Origin: Pachyseris speciosa
Lineage: Eukaryota > Cnidaria > Anthozoa > Scleractinia > Pachyseridae
DNA: 64,000 nucleotides
Reading direction: 5' to 3'
Assembly: GCA_016490735.1 (NCBI GenBank)
Contig: JAEMWC010000158.1
Coordinates: 232,501-296,500 of the forward strand
Positions 9,604 through 19,839 of this stretch are shown in pieces; the first letter of the stretch is position 1, and every line of letters begins with the position of its first letter. The notes beneath the pieces were generated by a model. The model saw only the letters and a program-made list of their open reading frames with translations. It made no database searches and was not told the DNA's origin. Both the position numbers and the translations under genes were made by a program.

Positions 9604-10803
9604 TTTCTGTACAACGTTGAAGAAGAATGGCCACGTGAGGACAACGCCCACTCCGAGAACGAAAATGCCATGAAAGAGATCGTGAAGAATCCTGCAACTA
9701 TTACACATGTTTTGGTCAGTGGTGAACAAATGCGACAGACTGGCTTACATCAAATCATTGATGCTAACCGCTACAGTAGCTTGACAAAATTGTTGCGGGT
9801 CACTGCTTACGTCCTTCGATTTGCGAGGAGATCAAAGGAGAAGAGAAGTCCCGAATTGAACGCAGAAGAAATCCGATCTGCCGAAGAACTGTGGATTAAG
9901 TCCATACAGAACCAATCATTTCCAGAGGAAGTGTGCCATTTGATGTCGACAGGAAAAACGCCCGCTCCAATTCTTGTGCGACAATTTGACCTCTACATAG
10001 ATGAGAGAGGTATCATGCGATGCAAGGGTAGAATTCAGAACAGTTCACTCAATCAAGAAACCAAAACTCCAATGTTGTTGCCTTCGAAGCATCACGTGGT
10101 GGATTTGATTGTCGGTGACAATCACCAGCGGATGCTGCACAGCGGAGTAAACACAACGTTGACGTCTGTGAGAGAGCGGTTTTGGATATTGCAAGGAAGA
10201 CGAGCTGTCAAGAGGTGCCTAAGAAGATGCGTGACGTGCCGAAAGGGGCAGGGACAGCCATTCCCACTACCACAGACACCCGATTTACCCGAAGAACGAG
10301 TTTCTGATTGTCCACCTTTAACACACACAGGTGTGGACTTCGCAGGTCCTTTATACACGACAGATAAAGGTGGAACAAACACAGATGAAGCTCGGGCATA
10401 CGTTTGCCTGTTTAAGTGCGCCTCTACTAGAGCCTTACACTTGGAACTAACAAGACGACTGAGTGCCGAAGCCTTTCTATTGGCTTTTCGCCGATTTACT
10501 AGTAGAAGAGGTTTGCCAGCCACATTACTATCGGACAATGCCAAGACATTCAAGTCTGCTTCAAAGGAAGTTGTGAAAATAGCAAGAGCCCAAGAAGTTC
10601 TACATTTCATGGCAAACAACGGTGTAACGTGGAAATTTATTGTTGACAAAGCTCCATGGTGGGGCGGATTCTGGGAACGCTTAGTTCAAACCGTAAAAAG
10701 ACCGCTCAAGAAAGTGATCGGACGGAGTTGTCTGAGTTTCGAAGAGCTCAGTACCCTACTGACGGAGGTGGAATGTGTCGTTAATGCTAGACCTCTAACA
10801 TAG
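9604..10803 (+). pseudogene. BEL element 1 integrase core
   Basis: The zinc domain has HSGVNTTLTSVRERFW and CLRRCVTC. The catalytic triad sits in GVDFAGPLY (D), LLSDNAKTF (D) and APWWGGFWERL (E). The frame stops at TAG 10801-10803, where a small insertion (GTTA) seems to interrupt a codon run that continues in another frame from about 10807. Confidence 0.92.
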
Positions 10804-10806
10804 TTA

Positions 10807-11370
10807 CGTTTACGACGACTTGGACGGTGTGAAATTTGCGCTAACTCCTTCACACTTGATCAATGGTCGACGCTTGCAGAACACTCCCAATTCAAGCCAC
10901 TTTGAGATTGTTAGCACCCATGACACGCTGACGCGACGATCACAGCACCAGAAACGCCTGCTGAATCAGTTTACAACTGCCTGGAGAAAGGAGTATTTGG
11001 TCAACTTACGCGAAACGCACGCTACGAATTCGAGGAGAAAGGGAGAGAATCCAGAAATTGCTGTTGGTGACGTAGTACTGCTTCAGAATGATTCGACTAA
11101 GAGAGCACTGTGGAAATTAGCGATCGTGAAGGAATTGCTAGCAGGAAGTGACGGCCAGATCAGAGCGGCAGTTGTGGGGTAGCAGATACTGGAAACTTAC
11201 TCAAGAGGAGTGTCAAGCATTTGATTCCCATCGAAGTGAAGGCCAACGTTGACCCATCGCCGCAGCCCGAGAGTTCAGTTCGGTCTGAACAAGGAACAGT
11301 AACGGTTGACAGCAGACCTCGACGGAGGGCGGCGATTGATGGAGAAATTCTACGGAGACTGAGACCATAA
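10807..11370 (+). pseudogene. BEL element 1 integrase C-terminal region
   Basis: The frame includes LTPSHLINGRRL and AVGDVVLLQND (SH3-like end). It shifts again near 11175 and then runs to TAA at 11368-11370 with a Ser/Pro/Arg-rich tail, the normal end of BEL pol. Confidence 0.85.
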
Positions 11371-11561
11371 GAACTTTGACTATTTGAATTTTGCTGAACG
11401 TTTTCGTGTTTCAATTTTCTCGAACTTTGCAGTACGTTGCAATGAAACTGAGACCACAAGTGGTCTTCAAGAACTCATTAATTTGCGAGCTTCGTTTGTT
11501 GTATTTGTTTTGTTATTTCACAAGTACATCTGTATCACTAAGTGTGAACAGATGCGGGGAG

Positions 11562-11706
11562 TGTAAGAAATGATTGACAGTTCATAGTCACGTGATTTGA
11601 ACCACATGCTTTTCGCAAGCTAGCTAGGTCTCGTTTTTCAACAATCTTGTATGATTCTCGCTTAGTTATGGTGGAATTTGAATCGAACGATTAAACAAGT
11701 TAAAAT
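11562..11706 (+). repeat. Putative 3' LTR of BEL element 1
   Basis: It begins TGTAAGAAATGATT right after a purine-rich GATGCGGGGAG. Its end is uncertain. The following TGGTGGTGGACGAACTCG (from about 11710) looks like a primer-binding-site start, which would place the LTR end near 11706. With no 5' LTR in the window to compare, the boundaries are inference. Confidence 0.45.
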
Positions 11707-11733
11707 TGGTGGTGGACGAACTCGAAATATCAG

Positions 11734-12311
11734 AAAGGCGGAGTTCTGGATAAGCTGTTAACATCTCGAACTGATAGCATCATAAAAGTAGGGAAAGATG
11801 GCACAGTCTCATCAGCAGACGGAGTGTCATCTTCTGGATATGACTCAGTCTGCTGATTGGTGTCAAGCTGCGTGCGGATAGCATCTATCTTCTGAACAAA
11901 GAATTTCCCCAAGTCGTTAGAGAAAGTTCTACTGTCCAGATTAGGGGGGAGACCATCATCCATTGTGCGGTTAAATAAGCGCTGACTTGCACGGAATAGT
12001 TTCTTTTGATCACCGCTATTTTCGTCTATAAAGTTACTGTAAAACTCCCTCCGAGCCTTGTTAATAAGACAGGTAGTAAAATTACGTTTTGCTTTAAAAG
12101 CAGCAAGATCGGACTCCAATCGAGATTTCCTCCACCTCTTTTCAGCCTTCCTTCGCTGACGCTTCGCCTCCCTGATCTCCTGACTGAACCATGGAACACG
12201 AGGTCTCTGAACAATTGTTCTTGTCATTAACGGCGCGTGCTTGTCCAAAGCAGCCATGAGGGTATTGTTATAAGATGAAACAAGTTCCTGTAAATCATCA
12301 GATGGATTCAT
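11734..12311 (-). pseudogene. LINE linker between endonuclease and RT
   Basis: This basic, helical region (PWFSQEIREAKRQRRKAEKR, then RREFYSNFIDENSGDQKKLF) is typical of CR1/L2-type ORF2 upstream of RT. It ends in DVNSLSRTPPF, where RT motif 0 would follow, at the deletion junction. It is one frame away from the endonuclease segment, so a small indel separates them near 12305. Confidence 0.8.
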
Positions 12312-13119
12312 TCATGGAGACTACGTTGACTGATTGCAATTTTCGGTAGGAAACTTTCCGCACCGAAAGTGGTGGCTTATCACAGCGGATAGAACAAAGG
12401 ACAGTTGCATGGTCAGAAATATACCGGCTAATACGCGGTGTATTCCCTAATAAGTGATCAAATTGGCGTGTGATGATCAAGTCAAGGGTGTGGTCATGTT
12501 TATGAGTGGGACTTGTAACATGCTGTTGAAGTCCATATGACTCCAGTAAATCGATCAGTTTTATGGCGTTAGTATCCTCTGCATTATCCACATGAATGTT
12601 AAAATCCCCAGATATCAGGAGCTGTTCCTGGCACAATACTATAGACTCTAAATAATAAGCGAGCTCCGAGAAGAATGTGCTGATGGGCATCCTGTGCACA
12701 TCGGAAGAGGGTGGTCGATAGAGTATGACAACGCGGAGATTATGAGAGGATGGCTGCTGAACAATCAACTCAGAAAACTCAAAAGATTCTTTCACACCGG
12801 CACTTATCTTCTTCACATGAAGTAAGTCTCGATAAAGAAGAGCTGTTCCGCCACCAATGCGATCAGTGCGTGGATGGTCGCAAAGCTTGTAATTTGTCGG
12901 GCACAACTCATTTCTTACTCCATCATCATTTGCATTTAGCCAAGTCTCTGTGATTGCAAGCAGATCTATTTTATATTCACAAACGAAGTCGAAAATGTCG
13001 GCTGATTTATTTCTCACAGATTGAGCGTTCATTAAGCAGAATGACAATGGGCGTTTGAAATTCCTGACCAAAGGCAGGCGATTCACGACCATGAGTTTGG
13101 ACGAGTTCCTTGATCGCAT
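12298..13119 (-). pseudogene. LINE AP-type endonuclease domain
   Basis: Endonuclease motifs appear in order: FCLMNAQSVRNK (Asn), LLAITETWL (catalytic Glu), GGGTALLYR, LISGDFNIHVD (Asp/Asn pair), DHTLDLIITR and ISDHATVLCSI (final Asp-His). All key residues are present. It is in phase with the upstream frame ending at 13147, separated by one TAG. Confidence 0.9.
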
Positions 13120-13146
13120 AGACGGAGGTGTTTTCCGAATACCATG

Positions 13147-13791
13147 CTAACAGAGCGTAGATAAATTATCATTGTTCTCAGGACCGGGATTAAGCTTAAA
13201 TACTAAGTCGCCAACAAGTAAGCAATGGAATGTTGCTGTTGAATTTGAATAATACACACACGGTCTTTTATGGCGTTTGATCTTGAAATTCCAACCCCAG
13301 AAAGATGATAATAAGGCCTTGTTAGCGCAGAAGGTTCCATTATTTGTGACAATCCTATTGTTGTTAGCCGTGGTGTTACAGGTTGGCAAAAACAATGAGA
13401 ACTCATTAGCAAAATCGGTTCTATTGTAAGTATTCTGGTCCGCAAAATTTGCATCTCCAACTGCATTTGTCCAAGGAAGAATCGGCCCCACGAAAAATAT
13501 CTGATTTTCTGAAGCAGACGGCGATTCCGAAACGAGTACAACCGTCGAGGATGGACCCCAGGCAGCTAGATGTGATCTACAGCAAAAGAATCCATCATTA
13601 CAGCAGCCGGAGAGAAGAAACGAAACGACAAAGACAGAGTTCAGCAAACCGTGGCTGCCCACGCCTTTTCTCCTGGCTTCATTATATTTGAGCTGCAAAC
13701 GTAACCCGTTCGGAATTCCAGCAAAATTAAACATTCCAGTTTCATTTGCCGGAAAGCTGATTGCAAACGAAGATGTCTTTTGCAAAGACAA
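13147..13791 (-). pseudogene. LINE ORF N-terminal extension ending in NPGP
   Basis: About 214 residues with a hydrophobic stretch (LLNSVFVVSFLLSG), then LLVGDLVFKLNPGP. Many APE-type LINEs carry a 2A-like NPGP at this place. Here the upstream D-x-E of an active 2A is missing, so translation-skipping activity is doubtful. A TAG (13148-13150) separates it from the endonuclease in the same phase. It is not a host membrane protein. Confidence 0.6.
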
Positions 13792-13887
13792 CAGTTAAAT
13801 TTCTTCATCCTGGACGGTCTCATCTTTCACGTAAAAGATAGCATTATTGACAGATCGGTCAACAATGTACTCTTTGGGGAATTAAAC

Positions 13888-14275
13888 ACTTCGTAAGGAA
13901 GAAATCACTCAACCGAATGAAGGATTTTACTGGCATTTCGGTTAGTGAACGTAAATTCTGCGTGAGGAAGGGGGAAGGTTACAGCTACTTGCAATGCGAA
14001 CCCATATGCAAATAAAGACGTTTTTAAATTCTCGTTTTTTCCAAAAACTGTAGCGGACTGGAACTGCCTCTCTGAGGCCATTGTTTCATCAACCTCCTTC
14101 GAAACTTTTAATATAGGTTATCAGCTTTTTTTAAATAATAGTTATATACAGTTTATGTAGTTTGTACATCTGTGTCTTATTCATTTACTTATTTTATTTT
14201 TTACGGTTGGTGTGATATCTTGACGATTTTACCGACCCAATACATGTAAACGTAAATGTATAATTTATGTAAATG
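13888..14275 (+). mobile_element. LINE 3' fragment (copy A)
   Basis: It matches 21833-22200, where the frame reads KFSFFPKAVADWNCL, the common C-terminal motif after LINE RT domains. The frame is broken here. It ends with an ATGTAAATG-type repeated tail. Confidence 0.7.
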
Positions 14276-15215
14276 AAACGAGCTAACAGTGCTGTTGCCA
14301 AGTCACAGCTCGAGTATTATGTTTTGCTTCAAATTTACTCGACTCGATGCAAACAAGAGATCCGACGTTCTCCTCACGGTAAAATCTGCGCCTTAACGCG
14401 CGCGTTGTTGTGGTGTGGAATTTAGTGAGCATGTGGATGTCACAGGTTTAACATGCGCATTTGGTAAATCGATCCTCCTTCATCTTTGTTCTTAAAAGAA
14501 ACAGGGGGTCCATCGAACGCTATCTGCTAAATGTCTGCCTGTTCGAGGAAGCATATAATGCTCAGAAATTCGACAATTCGAAACTCGATTGTGTTTGGTT
14601 TATTTATACTCCTTTTGTTCGATTGCTTTTGTTGAAATTCGATTAATTGGGTTCGATTATCAGCGCAAATGATACCTTATAATATTGAAGCTCGAATGAT
14701 GGTATTTTTGCTCACAGAGTACACACGCAATAGCGTTACTTCTCCTTCTACGCTAAGTTGCCAAAGACTAACACAAGCCTTGCGCAAAATCGGCTAGGAA
14801 TAGAAGGGCAGTAGTGATCTGAAATAGTTAGGGCAGATTTTCGCAGACCGTTGAAGAAGTACGACGGCTGTAATTTTGGCAGTGTTTTGTCACAAGAAAA
14901 TGCAAAACGAGAATCTAATCTAATTCACTACCATATACCCGTGCATGTGCCAAGAAGTATGTGGCAGGGCTGTCGCATACAACTTGATATAAATCTCAAA
15001 TTTACAGAAGAAAATTCTACTTACGGGTTTCAACACCGCTCCAAGGAATAACTTTCTTCCTTCGCCGTCCTTTGGGAACTGTGAAATCGAAGTCACTGGC
15101 GCAATACAGAGTTCATGGCGTTTGTATGACATAATATTACTATATATGGGGATATGTCACAAGAAATGTTTCATTGTTTGTTTAAAGGTTTACTGGAGCA
15201 GTGAAACTTAATATA

Positions 15216-15855
15216 CCGTAAAAGCTCTATTATGCCCCCGGGGGCTTATTTAATTTCAGGTCTTATTAACGGGGGGCTAATTGGAGAGGGGGGCTTATTT
15301 CAAATCTTTTACAAATCTCAAACAACTGCAGTAAAACTTTATTATTTTTAAAATGAAAAACGGCATACCCTTGCAAGGACCACCGAGGCAAAATAGAAGC
15401 GCCGGATCCTAAAGTAAAGGATCTGATCAGCAACAAATTGTGGAACAAATAAACCGAGAAAGCAAGGCTGAATTAACGGTCAGGGAAATATGTTTTCCAA
15501 TATTTCGAAAGGCACGGCCTTTCTTCTTCAGGGTTTGTTAGTCTCTAACAAACCCTAAAGAAGAAAGGCCGTGCCTTTCGCGAATATTGGAAAATATATT
15601 TCCCTGACCGTTAATTCAGCCTTGCTTTCTTGGTTTATTATTTAATACCGAGCAGGAAACAGTATTGTGTGTTTTATTGTATATTTGTTTAAAAACAAAC
15701 CAACTGGGCCGCATTAAGTGTGTAAGAGAGTATAGGAGGGTATAATTACAAAATCTCGTGTCCCAAAAGGAGGGGGGGGGAAGTTATTAGAGAGGGGGGT
15801 TATTACAAAAACCGACTCCCAAACGAGGGGCTTATTAGAGAGGGGGGCTTAATCC
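15216..15855. mobile_element. GC-rich inverted-repeat element, right end truncated (copy A)
   Basis: The left end ACCGTAAAAGCTCTATTATG corresponds to the complete element in copy B (23507-24205). It carries several GGGGGG-CTTATTAGAGA units and the central hairpin. The right terminal repeat is missing in copy A. Confidence 0.6.
15450..15638. repeat. Hairpin of about 2 x 90 bp with hammerhead-like cores (copy A)
   Basis: The arms AAACCGAGAAAGCAAGGC and its complement TTGCTTTCTTGGTTT enclose a near-perfect palindrome. On the minus strand (15503-15531) one arm reads CTGAAGA, a 7-bp stem (GAAAGGC/GCCTTTC), then GAAA: the core order of a hammerhead ribozyme. The opposite arm is mutated (CTAAAGA, GCGAA). 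I cannot find a convincing stem III/cleavage site, so this is core-like only. Confidence 0.6.
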
Positions 15856-16008
15856 TCTATTATTCCCCCCCCGGGCTTATTTATTTCAAGACTGGTTGAT
15901 GGGGGGACCTAATAAAGAGGAGGGGACAAGAGAAATGCGGTACCAGCGGCTAAGAAAGAGGAGAATCTGTACTGGAAGGCAACGAAGAAAAGTTCAAACG
16001 CGTGATCC

Positions 16009-16340
16009 CCGGGGGGTACTGAAAAAAATTTCGTACGGGGAAGCTCCGCCCCGAGGTCCGACCCCTTACCCTTTTATAAACCATTTTTGACAGAAAAGGT
16101 AACCCTCTCGTATACCTTCCATTGAGAAATGGTACCCCTTTCGTATACCTAAAACAGGAAGTCTTCTTGTCATTTTCATGTAGCGTTTCATAAATTAAAA
16201 CAGTACAGTGGTAAGGTATGTGTACCCTTTCATATACTTCGACTCGTGAAATCCCTACCCTTTTATATACCTGAAGCGTGAAAAAGGTACCCCTTTCGGC
16301 CTCCCTGTATAGGACATTACAGGGAGTACCCACCCCCCGG
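16009..16340 (-). repeat. Dispersed TIR element with GGGGTAC ends (copy A)
   Basis: The ends GGGGGGTACT and AGTACCCACCCCCC are inverted, and an inner inverted segment ACGGGGA(A/G)GCTCCGCCC is also seen in the 40346-40745 copy. Inside are repeated 'GTATA...AAAGGGTA'-type motifs. Related copies lie at 26998-27292 and 40346-40745. Confidence 0.65.
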
Positions 16341-17125
16341 ACGCGTGACTGACTGACTTGGAGGTAATGTAGCCAAATTAAGATATAAACAATTAGCGTG
16401 TGGTGTTTCAAATTTCCTGCTCGTAGATAAACCGTACGTACAATGAGACCAACCGTTGTAAACCTTCTGCAGTATCAGAACATTACTTCAGTTCTCTATC
16501 TAACGATCACAGCGCTACCGACATGCAACTTATTCCACTAGAAATCTCTAACGGTGTATTAAAGGAAAGCCAGGGAAGCCGGCGTATCTCATCGATAGAG
16601 GTTAAACTCTTGAACCCTCTGGTTTTAATAGAAAAGACGAAATGTAGTACCTTTCCTTTTGTTACGTATTTTTGAAATTTTCAAACTGTAACGTTTCTTA
16701 TTTTCCATACTCTGTAACACCCTGATGAAGGAAGGCTGTGCTTCCCGTTTATTAAACCGTATACATACTTTTATCGGTTCAGATAATGGTTAAGCCATTA
16801 CATTAAAAAGTGTAGGAAGGGTATAACAGGAGGTGGAGGCTTAATAACTTTCACCCCTCATAATGAGGTGGGGGCAGGGGGATTGAGGGGCAGGGGGATT
16901 GAGGGAAAGGGGGGCTTCCTATGAATGCATTATATCCTCGGCAGCCACACACGGATGGTCGGGATGGACATGGAAAGACGTTGAAACTTGAACAACGTTG
17001 GGCCGGTTTTATTCCAAGCCATCCCTCGTTTACAAACCAATCATATTCTGTTTTGTTCTTTTTCAAGGATTTGCTTCATGTCTTTCGTCTGGAGTTCCAA
17101 GACCGTTTTGTGTAAAGACCTGGGC

Positions 17126-17236
17126 CCAGTTGCTCGAAGCATGATTAGCGCTAACGCGGGGTAAATACCATGACAACCTTTAGGTTTTAATACATCTTAA
17201 CCAATGGTTAGCGCAAACGTTGCTTCGAGCAACTCG
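17126..17236. repeat. Palindromic MITE (copy A)
   Basis: GGCCCAGTTGCTCGAAGCAT at one end and TGCTTCGAGCAACTCGG at the other are inverted repeats, with a second inner pair (TTAGCGCTAAC / GGTTAGCGCAAAC). The copy B version is at 28087-28205. Next to it (17243-17420) CAAAC/GTTTG motifs recur many times. Confidence 0.6.
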
Positions 17237-17566
17237 GCTATGGTCAAACGGGAAATGTTTGCTGACCAAAATAGTCAAACATTGTTTGGTGTCCAAACAT
17301 GCTGATGTTTGAAGCCCTGGCCAAACGATTAAAAAACACGATCAAACACGATCAAATAAGGTGGCCAAATGGTAAAATATTTGATCACCAAACAATGCGA
17401 AGTTTGAACCCCAAGAAACATACAAGATACCCTTTACAAAGCCCCTTTCAAGCCTGGAAGTTGCCTAAGGCGTCGTTACATAGTTAATAATTAATAAGAG
17501 ATACCGAGTGTTCGGAGTAACGCGACAATATTTATAAGAGTGATTTCCAATGATTAACTCAGTGCT

Positions 17567-17657
17567 CACTGGGATTATTTGGAATCCGCGTATTGCGAAG
17601 AAACAATCATATTCCCTCAAAAACAATCCCACTTTCCCTTACGCGGCACTCTCGAAC
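17567..17657. repeat. MITE related to 62224-62330 (copy A)
   Basis: GGGATTATTTGGAATCCGCG, the segment GCGAAGAAACAATC and the end CCCTTACGCGGCACTCTCG recur at 28547-28625 and, with longer inverted ends, at 62224-62330. Confidence 0.5.
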
Positions 17658-18198
17658 CCAGTATTTTTCCAAAGAAAACCATGCCACTGTTCAAGCAAAC
17701 GTCTGATCACTTAAGAATATAATCATGATATAGGAAATAATCAGCAAAGATGAAATTTCTTAAAATTTAAACAATTTTAATTCTCTCAACTGTTACATGA
17801 AGGAATAAATGAAGCACAGTGAGAAGAATGTGCTGGTCGATGTTGGTGCGTGAGCCTCTCGCGTGTGGCCCACGATACCTGGACAAATAACGACTCGGGG
17901 TGGATGCCTTGAGGTTAGTTGTAGTGAGAAGGCGATTTTAAATGCACACGATTGATGTAGAGGGCGAATTAACCGGAAACTAAGAGATGGATCAGTACAC
18001 TCTTGCGCACGGTGCCTCTTTCAGTCGATAGTACAATCATGGTAAAAGGATTTGATGTTTCAATGAGTGGCTGAACGATCTCCTTAGATCTTAAAACAAA
18101 AATTCACTGACCGTCTCTCGTTTTATCGTCCATCTCGGAGTGTAGCAGATACTTCATGGATTCTGCATGAAGTAATGAAATTAGGAAAAAACTTATTT

Positions 18199-18205
18199 TT
18201 ATTCA
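18199..18205 (-). promoter_or_regulatory. Possible polyadenylation signal of the RAG1-N-like gene
   Basis: AATAAA on the minus strand about 50 bases after the stop at 18253, before the boundary of duplicated block A. Confidence 0.4.
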
Positions 18206-18252
18206 AACCTTACAGTTATTTAGCTTTGGGAAGTGTCTGGGCGTTTTTATTA

Positions 18253-19830
18253 TTATCTCCTAAGTTTCCTAACTTTGTACCATGTTTCACCGAGGTCTGC
18301 TTTCATCGCCAAGATTGCACCCCTTGGAATGGTTATTTCAAACTCCTTCCCCAAAGCCTCCTTCAGTAGTGCTTCTCTCTCCAGTCTACCCATGGCTTGC
18401 AGTTCGTCCTTTAACTGGGTCCCAGCAGCAGCACCACTAACAGCTATTCTGGTCTCTGCTAATGTCTGATCTTTGCCTGGCAGTTTTTTTTTGTTACCTC
18501 ATCAGTTGTCTTCCTGGCCCTGATCCTTTTAACCAATTCTAGGGACTGATAATAAATATTTGCTTTATGATATGCCATGTTTTGAAACTGAATGTCACTA
18601 TTTTTAAATTTGAATAAAATCATTTACCTGGCCACCTGTTTTGAGGAGAATGGTTGCTCCATCCTGAGATTGTGAAAGGAACTGGCGAATGATAAACAGT
18701 CCAACTTCCTCCTTAAGGGATGTATAAATGTCCTTTGGGCTATGAAGCAGTTGCTGTACTGTTAGTTGTTCATGATAGCTTGTAGCAAGGCCAGGTGCTT
18801 TAAGTTGTGCTTGGGCTGGTGTTGCTGGCACTTGCACTGTTCCCTGTGCTGCTGCTGTGGGTGTAGGCATCACTTGGGCAAGGGGTGGTGGTGTGAGTGG
18901 AACTGCCCCTTGTATTGGGGTTGCGTTGTGTGTGGGTGCAGTAATTGGATTTGGAATACAACTTTCTTGGTGCTGTGGTAACTGGTGTAGTTTAACTGTG
19001 TGGGCACATGTGGGACATTGTAGATCTAGCTCTGAAAGTATAATTCGTAGAACAAAAGGAGCAGGTTCTATAAACTCCTTAGGATTTTCAATCACAGTTC
19101 GGCAAACTGGACAAAGGGATTCACACATTTCAAAGGCAAATGAAAGGCAACTAGCACAAAATATGTGGGGGGTTTGACATTTAGTCTGGACGGGTTGATC
19201 AAGGATTTCTTTACAAATTGGGCACATGTACTCATGCTTTATGTTCTCAACAAACTGTTCTGGGTAAAGTGGTTCGGTTCCCCGATAGGTTTTTAGACTC
19301 TTCACCTCTTCGGAGAATGAGAGAGTGGTTGGGTCTGGTTGAAAGCTCAATGTACCAGACATTCCTTCAACAAGATTTGCCTGTTCCTTGGGTCTAGGGT
19401 CATCTTTAGGTTTTACTCCAGGCCTGCTTTTTTTCTCCTACCAGGCTTTTGTTGTTCCTTGAATGTACTACAGATCACACAGTTGCCAGTTCGCTTATGT
19501 GGGGGCCAGACATTTATTGCTAAACGTGTACCTTCTCTTGAGGCCACAAGGCCTACAAGCGGCTTGTAGCACTTGTGGCAGAACTTAGGGGGGCATGTTT
19601 CAAGGTCATCTTCAAGAATTTTTATACCGAAGGCCGTAAAAATAATCTCTTTCTTATCAGCACAAAGAAAGCTGTTCTCATACTTATCTTTGGCCTTCTT
19701 CAACCGTTCTTCACAATTCCGGCAAAGCTTTTCCAATATTAATTGATGTTCAGAGAGACCAAAGTTAGCCACCATCTGAGTGAATCGAATTGAATCCTCA
19801 TGCAGCTTGGAAATTAAGTAACACAGTAAT
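18253..19830 (-). CDS. RAG1 N-terminal-like zinc/RING protein (two homopolymer frameshifts)
   Basis: The minus strand encodes, in order, a CxxC zinc motif (LCRNC), FCHKCY, then WPPH followed by CVIC. This spacing matches the N-terminal zinc-binding region of RAG1. A C3HC4 RING follows (CPICKEIL, CQTPHIFCASC, LCPVC), preceded by PEQFVENI as in RAG1, and then a C2HC finger (CPTC...H...C). A Pro/Gln/Ala-rich linker leads to a basic helical tail (ETRIAVSGAAAGTQ, then TWYKVRKLRR, stop at 18253). The RAG1 catalytic core is absent. Frames change at an A7 run (19428-19434) and an A9 run (18484-18492); one extra base in each would make the frame continuous. A GT...AG segment (18588-18627) would be a 40-bp intron. 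The frame stays open upstream of ATG 19775, so the true start is uncertain. The likely role is a nuclear zinc/RING, ubiquitin-ligase-like protein. Confidence 0.8.
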
Positions 19831-19839
19831 GAATTGACA

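Larger units (their letters stand above)
1..11730 (+). mobile_element. BEL/Pao LTR retrotransposon (element 1), interrupted and decayed; 5' LTR outside window
   Basis: The pieces appear in BEL/Pao order: gag with a DUF1759-type region and zinc knuckles, aspartic protease (DUF1758-type), reverse transcriptase with YVDD, RNase H, integrase with HHCC and DDE motifs, then a putative 3' LTR. The coding region is cut by two nested insertions (236-1854 and 2333-6221, each counted with one target copy). It also carries small lesions: a 4-bp TTGC duplication near 6886, TAG at 8012, a 1-bp loss near 9308, TAA at 9601, an indel near 10803 and a shift near 11175. It therefore cannot make its polyprotein. 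The frames on both sides of each insertion agree once the insertion and one target copy are discounted. Confidence 0.93.
11734..13887 (-). mobile_element. LINE (CR1/L2-like), 3'-truncated: endonuclease kept, RT lost
   Basis: On the minus strand it reads N-terminal extension with NPGP, AP-type endonuclease, then the endonuclease-RT linker. It stops at 11734, just before the RT domain would begin, and abuts BEL 3' sequence. LINEs normally lose the 5' end, so a missing 3' half means a later deletion. Confidence 0.85.
13888..18148 (+). repeat. Duplicated block, copy A (4.26 kb)
   Basis: It aligns over its whole length with 21833-29114 in the same orientation. Both copies start CACTTCGTAAGGAAGAAATC and end CTCGGAGTGTAGCAG. 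Only scattered substitutions and small indels separate them, apart from two insertions in copy B. Copy A contains a LINE 3' fragment, a GC-rich inverted-repeat element with a hairpin, a dispersed TIR element and MITE-like palindromes. It has no gene of its own that I can support. Confidence 0.92.

Noticed and set aside
9252..9729. Antisense frames across BEL pol
   Set aside because: Shadow frames opposite clear RT/RNase H coding sequence.
13147..13791. Host secreted or membrane protein
   Set aside because: It is in phase with the LINE endonuclease, ends in the NPGP region typical of LINE N-termini, and has no separate gene structure.
16722..16765. Third hammerhead family (CTGATGAAGGAAGG... 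in both duplicated blocks)
   Set aside because: CTGATGA and a stem II-like hairpin are there, but GAAA is replaced by CGTTT and no cleavage site pairs. At most a dead relic.
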